This document shows, in pieces, positions 17,703-25,828 of a stretch of DNA of 64,000 nucleotides. The stretch is taken from positions 1,858,001-1,922,000 of the forward strand of contig NZ_CP030941.1 of assembly GCF_036621415.1 (NCBI RefSeq). Reading direction: 5' to 3'. Position numbers and translations under genes: made by a program. Source of the stretch: Nitratireductor thuwali. Its GTDB lineage: Bacteria; Pseudomonadota; Alphaproteobacteria; Rhizobiales; Rhizobiaceae. Below the pieces are notes generated by a model. The model did not search any database. It had not been told where the DNA came from and saw only the letters and a list, made by a program, of their open reading frames with translations. The number at the start of each line of letters is the position of its first letter. Positions within the stretch are counted from its first letter, which is position 1.

Positions 17703-18098
17703 ATCCTGTGCAACTCCCCTGGAATGTCGCCGGCAGGCGCATCCCCTTGTTGTTATTCCCCTGACCGTTGCGAGCCTGGCCTTGAGAGGCCTGAGTGTCC
17801 CGCCGGCCTTGTTGACGCACCTGCTTCGATGCCTGTGCGATGCCTGGAGCGCCTGCGCCCATTCGGACTGCAAAGGCGCTCGAACTCCTTGGATCTACGC
17901 ATCGAGCTTTCCGAAAACCGATCCCGATTTCCCCGCCGGTGCTGTAGACGGCGCGGAAGCTATCATCCGTCCCGCGCAATGTCTTTGCTTTCGACGCTGG
18001 AAATCGGTACGATTTTCGCACGATCCCCGACGCTTCGAGCTGTTCAGCGCACATTCTTGCGCTAGACTGGATCAATAGGCAAATCGTTTCTGGCTTAC
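17703..18098. other. Intergenic region upstream of the liv operon
   Basis: This 396-bp stretch separates livH from the 3' end of the epimerase gene. It should hold the liv promoter and leader, but I could not pick a convincing -35/-10 pair. It contains one degraded rhizobial palindrome module (17907-17932). No open frame here looks like a real gene. Confidence 0.5.
17907..17932. repeat. Degenerate rhizobial intergenic palindrome
   Basis: CTTTCCGAAAACCGATCCCG followed by ATTTCC resembles one arm plus centre of the palindrome module seen at 34382-34428, where the centre reads GCCGATTTCCGCTTTTCGG. Only part of the element remains. Confidence 0.4.
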
Positions 18099-19100
18099 CT
18101 ATCGCACCACGAAACCATGCGCGAAGGGATCGCGGCCGTCAATGAAGATCGTGTTGAGCCCGGTCATGCGCGCCCAGCCCGCCACCGACGGCACGATCGC
18201 CCGGCGACCGCCGACTTTCGTTTCCTCCTCCACCCTTCCCTTGAATATCGAGCCGATGATCGACTCGTGATGATACGCCTCCCCGACCGCAAGCCGTCCC
18301 TTGGCGTGAAGCTGTGCCATACGTGCCGAGGTGCCGGTGCCGCAGGGCGAGCGGTCGATGGCCTTGTCCCCGTAAAAGACCGCGTTCCGCCCGTGCGCGC
18401 CTTCCCGCGTCGGCTTCCCCGTCCACAATATGTGCGACAGGCCGCTTATTGCCGGGTTGTCGGGATGAACGAACGTATGCGCCGCATTCAGCCGCTCGCG
18501 CAGGACCGGGCTCCAGCGGATCAGGTCGCTGGCGTCATGGTCGGCAATATCCCGGAAATTTTTCTGCGGATCGACGATGGCGTAGAAATTGCCGCCAAAG
18601 GCGACATCGATGCTGAGCAGGCCGAGGTTCGGGCACTCGATTTCCAGCCCCTCGGCATGAAGGAAGGCGGGCACATTGGTGATCCGCACCTCCTCGACAT
18701 GCGGCCCCTCCTGCCTGTATTCGGCCACGACAAGTCCCGCCGGCGTGTCGAGCCGCAATATGCCTGGCGTCTTCGGCCGGACGAGGCCATGCTCGATCGC
18801 GAAGGTCACGGTTCCTATCGTGCCATGGCCGCACATGGGCAGGCAGCCGGAGGTCTCGATGAACAGGATGGCGATGTCGCAGTCTTCCCGCGTCGGCGGA
18901 TAGAGGAAGGAGCCGGACATCATGTCGTGACCGCGCGGCTCGAACATCAGCCCCATGCGTATCCAGTCGTATTCGGCAAGGAAACGTGCGCGTTTCTCCA
19001 TCATCGTGGCGCCGGAAAGCTGCGGGGCGCCGCCGGCAACGAGCCGCACCGGATTGCCGCATGTATGTCCGTCGATGCAGAAGAAGCTGTGGCGGGTCAT
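18099..19100 (-). CDS. 4-hydroxyproline 2-epimerase (proline racemase superfamily)
   Basis: A 333-residue protein of the proline-racemase fold with both catalytic cysteines present: Cys90 in LPMCGHGTIG and Cys253 in DRSPCGTGTSAR. The Cys/Cys pair fits the epimerases, as opposed to the Thr-containing trans-3-hydroxyproline dehydratases, and Cys90/Cys253 is the usual numbering for 4HypE. It converts trans-4-hydroxy-L-proline to cis-4-hydroxy-D-proline. It starts 1 bp after the stop of the FAD oxidoreductase and sits with a DHDPS-family gene and a GntR regulator, which together make a hydroxyproline degradation set. Confidence 0.9.
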   Translation of the reverse strand: MTRHSFFCIDGHTCGNPVRLVAGGAPQLSGATMMEKRARFLAEYDWIRMGLMFEPRGHDMMSGSFLYPPTREDCDIAILFIETSGCLPMCGHGTIGTVTFAIEHGLVRPKTPGILRLDTPAGLVVAEYRQEGPHVEEVRITNVPAFLHAEGLEIECPNLGLLSIDVAFGGNFYAIVDPQKNFRDIADHDASDLIRWSPVLRERLNAAHTFVHPDNPAISGLSHILWTGKPTREGAHGRNAVFYGDKAIDRSPCGTGTSARMAQLHAKGRLAVGEAYHHESIIGSIFKGRVEEETKVGGRRAIVPSVAGWARMTGLNTIFIDGRDPFAHGFVVR

Positions 19101-19101
19101 C

Positions 19102-20349
19102 CTAGAACCATCCCTTGAAACGTTGCGGCCGGAACGGCGTTATGTCGATGGATGGCGCCTGCCCCGACACCAGGTCGCGCACCAGCCGTCCCGTGCCCGC
19201 CGCCTGGGTAAGCCCCAGATGGCCATGCCCGAAGGCAAGGATGACATCGGGATCGCGCGATGAGGGGCCGATGACGGGCAGGGAGTCCGGCATCGACGGA
19301 CGATAGCCCATCCACTGCCGTCCGCCCTCCGTCTTCAACCCGGGCAGAAACGATGCCGCCTTGTCCAGCATGGCCTTTGAACGCGCGTAGTTGGGTGGCC
19401 GTTTGAGGCCGCCTAATTCCACCGCGCCGCCAATGCGCAAGCCAGTTTCGAGCGGCGTCACCACGAAACCGTGCCGCCCGAACACGAGCTGGCGCTCCAC
19501 CGGAAAGGCTCCAACCGGCAAGGTCGTGTTGTAGCCGCGCTCCGTTTCCAGCGGCACCGCATCCCCGAACTGGGCGGCGAAGCGCTTCGACCATGCGCCG
19601 GCGGCAATGACAAGCTTCCCGCAGACCCGCCTTTCGCCCCCGGCAAGCTGCAGCACGATGCCCTCCGCCTCGCGCCGCACGCTGCTGACGGTCGCGGGCA
19701 GGAAGCGGGCGCCGTTGCTCTCCGCATGGGCCCAGATGGCCTGGCCAAGCCGATGCGGGTCGGTCACCGTCTTCCAGCCGGGCACGAAGGTCGCCCGGAC
19801 GAACCTGTCGGACAGGCCCGGCTGATAGGCGGCGAGCTCTCCCTTCTGGAGATGCTGGAATGCGATGTGGAAACGCCGCCGCGCGCGCCACCCGGCTTGC
19901 GCTGCCTCGAATTCGGCCTCGCTCTCGTAAAGCTCGAGACAGCCGTCCTCGCGCAACATTCGGGTCGTGGCGGAGCGCGCCGTCAGGCCCGCCCATTCGC
20001 GCTCGGCCAGCCGCATCATGGTTGCCTGCGCGCACAGCGCCGCCTCATAGCCGGAGGCCCGGCCGGCCCGCAGGAAACGCAGGAGCCAGGGCAGGATGGT
20101 CGGCAGATAGACCGGCGGGATCGACAAGGGACCGAGTGGATCGGCCAGCCATCCCGGCACCTGCCGCGCCATGCCCTTTTGGGCCAGCGGCAGGACGTCG
20201 GCAAAGGCCAGCGCCCCCGCATTGCCGGCGCTCGTTTCCTCGCAAATGCCCGAGCGGTCGATCACCAGGACCTTCCGCCCGGCCTCGGCCAGATATGCGG
20301 CAATGGTCACGCCGATGATCCCGCCGCCGATCACGGCGACGTCTTCCAT
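19102..20349 (-). CDS. FAD-dependent D-amino-acid (D-hydroxyproline) dehydrogenase, DadA-like
   Basis: From the ATG at 20347-20349 the protein has 415 residues; the frame is open upstream but the Rossmann motif begins at residue 4 (VAVIGGGIIGVTIAAYLAEA), which supports this start. A second FAD motif near the C-terminus reads LAFGHGHLGLTQAAGTGRLV, as in DadA-like flavoproteins. In this operon it should oxidise cis-4-hydroxy-D-proline to the pyrroline carboxylate for the next enzyme, passing electrons to the membrane chain. It could also be a more general D-amino-acid dehydrogenase; gene context favours the hydroxyproline role. Confidence 0.88.
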   Translation of the reverse strand: MEDVAVIGGGIIGVTIAAYLAEAGRKVLVIDRSGICEETSAGNAGALAFADVLPLAQKGMARQVPGWLADPLGPLSIPPVYLPTILPWLLRFLRAGRASGYEAALCAQATMMRLAEREWAGLTARSATTRMLREDGCLELYESEAEFEAAQAGWRARRRFHIAFQHLQKGELAAYQPGLSDRFVRATFVPGWKTVTDPHRLGQAIWAHAESNGARFLPATVSSVRREAEGIVLQLAGGERRVCGKLVIAAGAWSKRFAAQFGDAVPLETERGYNTTLPVGAFPVERQLVFGRHGFVVTPLETGLRIGGAVELGGLKRPPNYARSKAMLDKAASFLPGLKTEGGRQWMGYRPSMPDSLPVIGPSSRDPDVILAFGHGHLGLTQAAGTGRLVRDLVSGQAPSIDITPFRPQRFKGWF

Positions 20350-20405
20350 GGCTGATGTTTTGCGGTCCTGCGCCACCCGTCCCCCTGTCGGCGCCTGGAG
20401 CGCCT

Positions 20406-20421
20406 TGCGTCCGTGGACGCA
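20406..20421. terminator. Hairpin between the deaminase and dehydrogenase genes
   Basis: TGCGTCC (20406-20412) and GGACGCA (20415-20421) form a 7-bp stem with a 2-nt loop inside the 143-bp gap. It may attenuate or process the transcript rather than end it, since the genes on both sides belong to one pathway. Confidence 0.35.
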
Positions 20422-20443
20422 CGAAAGACGCTCCATCTTCTTG

Positions 20444-20466
20444 TTTTCCGCATATGCGGACGCCAG
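20444..20466. repeat. Short palindromic repeat, copy 1
   Basis: The block contains TCCGCATATGCGGA followed by CGCCAG. A near-identical block, with two extra bases in the centre, recurs at 47387-47409. Both are intergenic. Confidence 0.4.
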
Positions 20467-20492
20467 ACGATCCCGCCCGACTGCAAAATTCC

Positions 20493-21398
20493 CTAGGCCG
20501 CCCGGTCGAGCCGAGGCAGCGCCGGCCGCTCGTTTATGGCCTCGCGGACGATCCGCTCCACTTCCGCCCGGCGCGCGCCGGCCAAAGGCTGGCGCGGCAT
20601 GCGGACCCGCTCGTTCGAGCCGATCTCGATCGTCTCGGCGAGCTTGATGTTCTGCACCAGATAGGTGGAAACGTCCAGATCGAGCAGCGGCCGGAACCAG
20701 CGGTATATCGCCAGCGCCTCGTCGCGGCGCCCTGCCTTCATGAGCTGATAGATGGCGACCGTTTCGCGCGGGAAGGCCGTGACCAGCCCCGCCACCCAGC
20801 CGACCGCACCCACGGCGAGCGCCTCGAAAGCAAGGTTGTCGACACCGGTCAAGACGTCGAACCGATCCCCAAATGCATTGATGACCTCTGTGGTGCGCCG
20901 GATATCGTCCGATGATTCCTTGATGGCAACGAACAGATCGTTTGCCGCGAGCGCCTCCATCACCGGCACGGTAACGTCGACGCGATAGGCGACGCGGTTC
21001 GAATAGATCATCACCGGCAGTCCGCCGGCCGAGGCCACCGCATTCAGCGTGTCCACCGTCTCGCGGTCGTTGGTGTGATAGATCGGGCTCGGCACGATCA
21101 TCAGCCCGTCGGCGCCGGCCTTGGCCGCACGCTTGGCGAGCGCCTGGGCATCGCGCGTGGCCGCCTCGTTGACCGTCAGAAGGACAGGCCGCCCGCCGGC
21201 CGCCGCCCGCGCCGTGGCCAGAACCTCCAGCTTCTCGTCATGGCTCAGCATCGGGCCTTCGCCCAGCGAGCCGCACACGATCAGCCCGTCGCAGCCGGCT
21301 TCCATGTAGAGGCCGAAGCACCGCTCCATCTCCTTATGATCAAGCGTGTCGTCAGCCGTGAATTTGGTCGTAACTGCAGGAAGAACGCCGCTCCACAT
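20493..21398 (-). CDS. DHDPS/NAL-family enzyme, probable pyrroline-4-hydroxy-2-carboxylate deaminase
   Basis: A 301-residue class I aldolase-like protein with the Schiff-base lysine Lys160 (LFVAIKESSDD) and the family tyrosine Tyr132 (VMIYSNRVAY), and a GSLGEGPMLS loop in place of the GTTGES motif of true DapA. In hydroxyproline catabolism a DHDPS-family deaminase turns the pyrroline product of D-hydroxyproline oxidation into alpha-ketoglutarate semialdehyde. Clustering with the epimerase and oxidoreductase supports that role over lysine or sialic-acid metabolism. It is divergent from the GntR gene across clear operators. Confidence 0.85.
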   Translation of the reverse strand: MWSGVLPAVTTKFTADDTLDHKEMERCFGLYMEAGCDGLIVCGSLGEGPMLSHDEKLEVLATARAAAGGRPVLLTVNEAATRDAQALAKRAAKAGADGLMIVPSPIYHTNDRETVDTLNAVASAGGLPVMIYSNRVAYRVDVTVPVMEALAANDLFVAIKESSDDIRRTTEVINAFGDRFDVLTGVDNLAFEALAVGAVGWVAGLVTAFPRETVAIYQLMKAGRRDEALAIYRWFRPLLDLDVSTYLVQNIKLAETIEIGSNERVRMPRQPLAGARRAEVERIVREAINERPALPRLDRAA

Positions 21399-21415
21399 TG
21401 TTTCGCCTCTCCATT

Positions 21416-21493
21416 TGATATATCACTGATATATTAACCCGAGCGCCGGCCTGTCAATTGCAGAATGCATTCTGATATATCAAAAATATATCA
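21416..21493. promoter_or_regulatory. GntR operator cluster between the hydroxyproline operon and its regulator
   Basis: The 110-bp divergent gap holds four copies of an ATATAT-centred motif: TGATATATCA at 21416-21425 (perfect palindrome), TGATATATTA at 21427-21436, TGATATATCA at 21473-21482 and AAATATATCA at 21484-21493. They form two tandem pairs, one next to each start codon, as expected for a FadR-subfamily GntR protein controlling both directions. Confidence 0.75.
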
Positions 21494-21508
21494 CAGATGA
21501 GGGATTCG

Positions 21509-22168
21509 ATGAACGAAGCGCCCCAGACCAAGATGTCCGAACCGGTAGCTGCCAAGGCTTACAAGGCCCTGGAGCGCATGATCGTCACGCTCGCGCTGGC
21601 GCCGGGTTCGGTGACCACCGAAGGCACGCTCATCGAGAATCTCGGCTTCGGCAGGACGCCGATCCGCGAGGCTATTCAGAGACTGTCCTGGGAGGGTCTG
21701 CTGGAGATACGGCCGCGCGCCGGCCTTGCCATTGCCCCCTTGAACGCCCCCGATTGGCTGAAGGTCATTGAGGCGCGGCGCGGTGTGGAGGCGGTGCTGG
21801 CCCGAGCGGCCGCGCGGTTCGTGACTCAGGATAGCGCGGCTCTTTTCCGCAACGCCGCCTTTCGCATGCAGAAGGCGGTGGTCGCGGGCAACGCGATCGC
21901 CTTCCTGGAAGCCGACAAGGAGCTGGACGAGGCGATGGCGGCGGCAGCCGATAACCCCTTCGCTGCACGCCTTGCAGCTCCGCTGCAGACCCACAGCCGC
22001 CGCTTCTGGTTCCGCTATCAGGCAGACACCGGTCTGGCCCAGGCGGCGGAAGGCCATGTCCAAATCATCCGCGCCGTGTTGGACGGCGACGAGAAGGCTG
22101 CCGCTCGCGAGGCTGACGCCCTGATGAACCTCCTCAGGAAGCACGCGGAGGCTGCCTCGCGTTATTGA
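21509..22168 (+). CDS. GntR-family (FadR subfamily) regulator of the hydroxyproline operon
   Basis: An N-terminal winged helix (about 15-75, with VTTEGTLIENLGFGRTPIREAIQRL) is followed by an all-helical FCD ligand domain (about 85-210). I choose the second ATG at 21509, giving 219 residues, because GAGGG precedes it at the right distance; an in-frame ATG at 21497 lies next to the operator and lacks a ribosome site. It is divergent from the deaminase gene and should repress the catabolic operon and itself until a pathway intermediate binds. Confidence 0.88.
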   Translation: MNEAPQTKMSEPVAAKAYKALERMIVTLALAPGSVTTEGTLIENLGFGRTPIREAIQRLSWEGLLEIRPRAGLAIAPLNAPDWLKVIEARRGVEAVLARAAARFVTQDSAALFRNAAFRMQKAVVAGNAIAFLEADKELDEAMAAAADNPFAARLAAPLQTHSRRFWFRYQADTGLAQAAEGHVQIIRAVLDGDEKAAAREADALMNLLRKHAEAASRY

Positions 22169-22178
22169 GGCACCGGCG

Positions 22179-22499
22179 CTACACGCCCTCGCCGATCAGG
22201 ATCGAGCCGAAACTGTCGTCCCAACTCTCGCCGGCCGCCAGTATGCAGCTATTGCCTTCGGTATCGGTCGTCACGATGGTCCAGCTGCCTTGCCGCGAAG
22301 CGAAAACTTCCATGATGGCATGCTGTCCCAACAGACCCATGGCCTTCTGGCTCTCGTCGAACTGGTGCCTCAACTGGTCGACAAGCGCATCGCGCGGCGC
22401 ACAGATCGTGGCCTCACTCGTCGCCTGTTGCGCTCCGGTGAAAAGTGCGACGGCGGCCAGCGCCGTCAAGCCGAGCCCGGCTTTCATCGCCTTCATCAT
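22179..22499 (-). CDS. Small secreted protein of unknown function
   Basis: A 106-residue protein from the ATG at 22497-22499, where GGAGG sits 5 bp upstream; a GTG two codons earlier overlaps that site and is unlikely. Residues 1-27 form a Sec signal peptide ending near GAQQATSEA. The mature part has two cysteines (TICAPRD, NSCILAAG) and the stretch QGSWTIVTTDTEGNSCILAAGESW, a pattern seen in small periplasmic proteins of Rhizobiales. No function can be given. It is convergent with the GntR gene. Confidence 0.75.
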   Translation of the reverse strand: MMKAMKAGLGLTALAAVALFTGAQQATSEATICAPRDALVDQLRHQFDESQKAMGLLGQHAIMEVFASRQGSWTIVTTDTEGNSCILAAGESWDDSFGSILIGEGV

Positions 22500-22855
22500 C
22501 GTCACCTCCCGCCATCAGGCCGCTACCCTTGCGCCGATGGCGTTCTTACAGCGCCGCCCGTCGATCCCGACGCTAAGCGCGGACGCCATGGGGGTTCCCA
22601 AAACCGCGCACCCCACCACTCCGGGACCTGTCCCCCGTCGCGCCGTGGTGCGCTCGTGAGGAATTAACGATTGGAGGGCAAAGCCGTTCCCGCGGTCCGG
22701 CACAATGTCGTTCACTTTGCCGAGAGCAGCCGCCATGCGGCATCAGATGCATGAGATAGGTTGGCGAACCTTGCGCGGGGCAAGCCGTACGTTGCTCCCG
22801 CGACGCAGCCGCAAACGCCGCCCGAAGCCATCTCCGGGCGGCGAGCGCCGCAAAT
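22500..22855. other. Intergenic region between the secreted protein and mmsA
   Basis: A 356-bp gap. Its left edge carries the ribosome site of the secreted protein and presumably its promoter. A strong hairpin at 22816-22843 ends mmsA. A 73-codon minus-strand frame at 22515-22736 has no ribosome site or recognisable features and is not called. Confidence 0.5.
22816..22843 (-). terminator. Hairpin terminator after mmsA
   Basis: CGCCGCCCG (22816-22824) and CGGGCGGCG (22835-22843) form a perfect 9-bp stem with a 10-nt loop, 12 bp beyond the mmsA stop. The T-run on the minus strand is weak. Confidence 0.65.
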
Positions 22856-24352
22856 CTAGTTCATCGTCGGAATGATGAACTCTGCCCCGTCCTTCACGCC
22901 CGAAGGCCAGCGCGAGGTGACGGTTTTCGTCTTCGTGTAGAAGCGGAATGCGTCCGGGCCGTGCTGGTTGAGGTCCCCGAAAGCCGAGGCCTTCCATCCG
23001 CCGAACGTATAATAGGCGATCGGAACCGGGATCGGCACGTTGACGCCCACCATGCCGACCTCGACGCGGGCGGCGAAATCGCGGGCCGCATCGCCGTCGC
23101 GCGTGAAGATGGCGACGCCGTTGCCATATTCGTGGTCGTTGGGCAGCGCCAGGGCCTCCTCATAGGTATTGGCGCGCACCACCGAAAGGACCGGTCCGAA
23201 TATCTCCTCCTTATAGATGCGCATATCCTTCGTCACGTTATCGAAGAGGCAGCCGCCCATATAATAGCCGTTCTCGTAGCCCTGCATCTTGAAGCCACGC
23301 CCGTCGACCGCCAGCGTCGCGCCTTCCTTGACGCCGATATCGACATAGTTCTTCACGCGCTCCAGCGCCTCGCGCGTCACCAGCGGACCGAAGTCGGCGC
23401 TCGCATCGGTGGATGGGCCCACTTTCAGGCTTTCGACGCGCGGAATGAGCTTCTCGACCAGCCTGTCGGCCGTCTCCTTGCCCACCGGCACCGCCACCGA
23501 CACCGCCATACAGCGCTCGCCCGCCGAGCCGTAGCCGGCGCCGATCAGCGCGTCCACGGTCTGGTCCATGTCGGCGTCAGGCATGACGATAAGATGGTTC
23601 TTGGCGCCGCCGAAGCACTGGGCGCGCTTACCGTTGGCCGTCGCCCTTCCATAGATGTACTGCGCGATCGGCGTCGAGCCGACGAAGCCGACGGCCTTGA
23701 TGTCGGGATCGTCGAGAATGGCGTCGACCGCTTCCTTGTCGCCATTGACGACATTGAGCACGCCCGCCGGCAGGCCGGCCTCGACGAACAGCTCGGCGAT
23801 GCGCATGGGAACGCTGGGATCGCGCTCGGAAGGCTTGAGGATGAAGGCGTTGCCGCAGGCGATTGCCGGCGCGATCTTCCACAGCGGGATCATGGCCGGG
23901 AAGTTGAACGGCGTGATGCCCGCCACCACGCCCAGCGGCTGGCGCATGGAATAGACGTCGATGCCGGGGCCCGCACCCTCCGTGTACTCACCCTTCATCA
24001 TGTGCGGCGCGCCGATGCACACCTCGACGACCTCGAGCCCGCGCTGGATGTCGCCCTTGGCGTCGGGGATGGTCTTGCCGTGTTCGCGTGCCAGCAGTTC
24101 CGCCAGTTCGTCATAATGGCGATGGGCCAGTTCCAGGAATTTCATCAGCACGCGCACGCGGCGCTGCGGATTGGTTCTGGCCCAGCCGATCTGCGCTTCA
24201 CTGGCATTCTCCACGGCCTGCCGCACCTCTGCGGCGCTGGCCAGCGAAACCTTGCCGCGCACCGTTCCGTCCATGGGTTGCATGACGTCCTGCGTACGTC
24301 CGCTCGTGCCGGCGACACGCTCGCCGCCGATGTAATGACCGATTTCTTCCAT
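22856..24352 (-). CDS. mmsA: Methylmalonate-semialdehyde dehydrogenase (CoA-acylating)
   Basis: A 498-residue aldehyde dehydrogenase beginning MEEIGHYIGGERVAGTSGRT at 24350-24352; the frame is open further upstream but that part lacks similarity. The catalytic cysteine is Cys281 in GYGSAGERCMAVSV, whose wording is specific to MmsA, along with GVVAGITPFNFPAMIPLW and CFGGAKNHLIVMPDAD. It converts methylmalonate semialdehyde to propionyl-CoA (or malonate semialdehyde to acetyl-CoA) in valine and myo-inositol catabolism. The divergent LysR gene is its likely regulator. Confidence 0.95.
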   Translation of the reverse strand: MEEIGHYIGGERVAGTSGRTQDVMQPMDGTVRGKVSLASAAEVRQAVENASEAQIGWARTNPQRRVRVLMKFLELAHRHYDELAELLAREHGKTIPDAKGDIQRGLEVVEVCIGAPHMMKGEYTEGAGPGIDVYSMRQPLGVVAGITPFNFPAMIPLWKIAPAIACGNAFILKPSERDPSVPMRIAELFVEAGLPAGVLNVVNGDKEAVDAILDDPDIKAVGFVGSTPIAQYIYGRATANGKRAQCFGGAKNHLIVMPDADMDQTVDALIGAGYGSAGERCMAVSVAVPVGKETADRLVEKLIPRVESLKVGPSTDASADFGPLVTREALERVKNYVDIGVKEGATLAVDGRGFKMQGYENGYYMGGCLFDNVTKDMRIYKEEIFGPVLSVVRANTYEEALALPNDHEYGNGVAIFTRDGDAARDFAARVEVGMVGVNVPIPVPIAYYTFGGWKASAFGDLNQHGPDAFRFYTKTKTVTSRWPSGVKDGAEFIIPTMN

Positions 24353-24657
24353 TGAGGCGTCTCCCAGGGTTTTTGAGTTGTTCCATTGTCCCGCTCTCGA
24401 AGCCCATTTGCAACGCGCAGCAAAACGAACCCGTTGTGCAGATATGGAATAGCGATTATGGAGGTCACTGCAATTTCGCACGATGCGGCGCTTTGGGAGG
24501 GCAATCGCGTGAAGGAAAAAGTTTCTTGGTCGAGCCGCAGCGTGCGGTGTTTTCCATTTTCGCGCAGCGAAAATGGCAAGGCCGACCGGCCGTCGCGCCC
24601 TGATGGCGCGAGCCAAGGGCGCGGATGCGCCCGCCCGGCGCTTGAGGGACGGAAAAA
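24353..24657. other. Divergent promoter region between mmsA and the LysR gene
   Basis: A 305-bp region that must hold both promoters. The half near mmsA is AT-richer. The half near the LysR gene is highly structured, with the palindrome at 24554-24576 followed by GC-rich repeats such as GGCCGACCGGCC. I could not choose a specific LysR box. Confidence 0.5.
24554..24576. repeat. Perfect 10-bp stem palindrome in the mmsA/LysR gap
   Basis: CCATTTTCGC (24554-24563) and GCGAAAATGG (24567-24576) are exact inverted copies with a 3-nt loop. It lies about 80 bp before the LysR start and could be a leader hairpin or a remnant of an intergenic repeat. Confidence 0.6.
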
Positions 24658-25539
24658 ATGAATTGGGACGACGTGCGCATATTCCTCGCGGTGCTGCGCG
24701 CCGGTCAGATTCTGGGCGCGGCAAGACGTCTGGGCGTGAACCATGCCACCGTCTCGCGCCGCATCGCCGCCCTCGAAGAAGCGCTCGGAGCCAAGCTCTT
24801 CCATCGGCTGACCACCGGCACGGAGCCGACCGCCGCGGCGGAGCGCCTGCGCGAGGTGGCCGAGCGCATGGAGGCCGACATGATCGCCGCCCGCGCCGAG
24901 CTTTCCGGCGAAAGCGGCGACATCTCCGGCACGGTCCGCATCGGTGCGCCCGACGGCTTCGGCGTCGCGTTCCTTGCTCCCCGGCTTTTCCGGCTGAGCG
25001 AGACACATCCACGGCTCGCGCTCCAACTGGTCCCCGTGCCGCGCTCCTTTTCGCTCTCGCGCCGCGAGGCCGACATAGCGATCACCGTCGAAAGACCGAC
25101 CGAGGGACGCCTGGTGGCGATGAAGCTGGTGGACTACACGCTCGGCCTCTACGCCTCCAAAGCCTATATCGAGGCCAACGGCCTGCCCACCGACACCGGC
25201 GAGATCTCCCGGCATCGTCTCGTGGGCTACGTGCCCGACCTCGTCATCAGCCCGATGCTGGACTACGCGGCCGAGATCGCCGAGGACTGGGTCTCGTCCT
25301 TCTCCATCTCCTCGGCGCTGGGTCAGGTGGAGGCCGTGCGCGCCGGCGCCGGCATCGGCATCCTGCACACCTTCATCGCCCGCCGGCACGAGGAACTCGT
25401 CGCCCTGCCGTTTCCCGAACCGATCCGCCGCAACTACTGGCTCGTCTACCACGAATCCATGCGCCCAAGCCGCCGCATCCAGAAGGTCGCCGCATTCATC
25501 GGCGACCTGGTGGAGCAGGAGCGCCAAAGCTTCGTTTGA
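24658..25539 (+). CDS. LysR-family transcriptional regulator
   Basis: A 293-residue protein with the N-terminal LysR winged helix (about 1-60: DVRIFLAVLRAGQILGAARRL then VNHATVSRRIAALEEALGAKL) and a periplasmic-binding-like effector domain (about 90-290). It is divergent from mmsA, the usual arrangement for a LysR regulator and its target, so control of semialdehyde or valine catabolism is a fair inference. GGGACGG upstream is a plausible ribosome site. Confidence 0.9.
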   Translation: MNWDDVRIFLAVLRAGQILGAARRLGVNHATVSRRIAALEEALGAKLFHRLTTGTEPTAAAERLREVAERMEADMIAARAELSGESGDISGTVRIGAPDGFGVAFLAPRLFRLSETHPRLALQLVPVPRSFSLSRREADIAITVERPTEGRLVAMKLVDYTLGLYASKAYIEANGLPTDTGEISRHRLVGYVPDLVISPMLDYAAEIAEDWVSSFSISSALGQVEAVRAGAGIGILHTFIARRHEELVALPFPEPIRRNYWLVYHESMRPSRRIQKVAAFIGDLVEQERQSFV

Positions 25540-25612
25540 CACGTCGTCATCGATTCTGTTTTGCGAACTCGCCCTGATTCTTGCCTTGAGGATGCCGTGG
25601 GGCGCCCAGCTT

Positions 25613-25785
25613 CGTCATCCCGGAAGCCCGCAGGGCTATCCGGGACCTATTGGAAGAATATCGTAGAGCGCGGCCCGGTCCTCGCTCTGGTATATGTCGG
25701 CGTCGGCGGCGCCTTCTACGGAGACCGGCCGCGCCTCTCAATAGGTCCCGGCTCTGCGCGGCTTCGCCGCTTGGCCGGGATGACG
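25613..25785. repeat. Large intergenic inverted-repeat element, copy 1
   Basis: Two arms, each itself a small hairpin, face each other: CGTCATCCCGG (25613-25623) pairs with CCGGGATGACG (25775-25785), and CCGGGACCTATTG (25640-25652) pairs with CAATAGGTCCCGG (25739-25751). The 86 bp between the arms ends with CCTTCTACGGAGACCGGCCG, which has a close match at 34919-34938. It fills the gap between the LysR gene and the phosphofructokinase gene and could terminate both. Confidence 0.65.
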
Positions 25786-25828
25786 AGGCGGGCTGCTCGT
25801 GCTCTCCCTGTGCATCAACGAGCACCCC

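Noticed and set aside
22515..22736. A 73-codon minus-strand frame in the gap before mmsA
   Set aside because: No ribosome site, no recognisable motif and a short length; kept out as unsupported.
24353..25012. The 5' extension of the mmsA frame (to 718 codons)
   Set aside because: The extra part is antisense to the LysR gene; MmsA proteins begin at MEEIGHYIGG and are about 500 residues.
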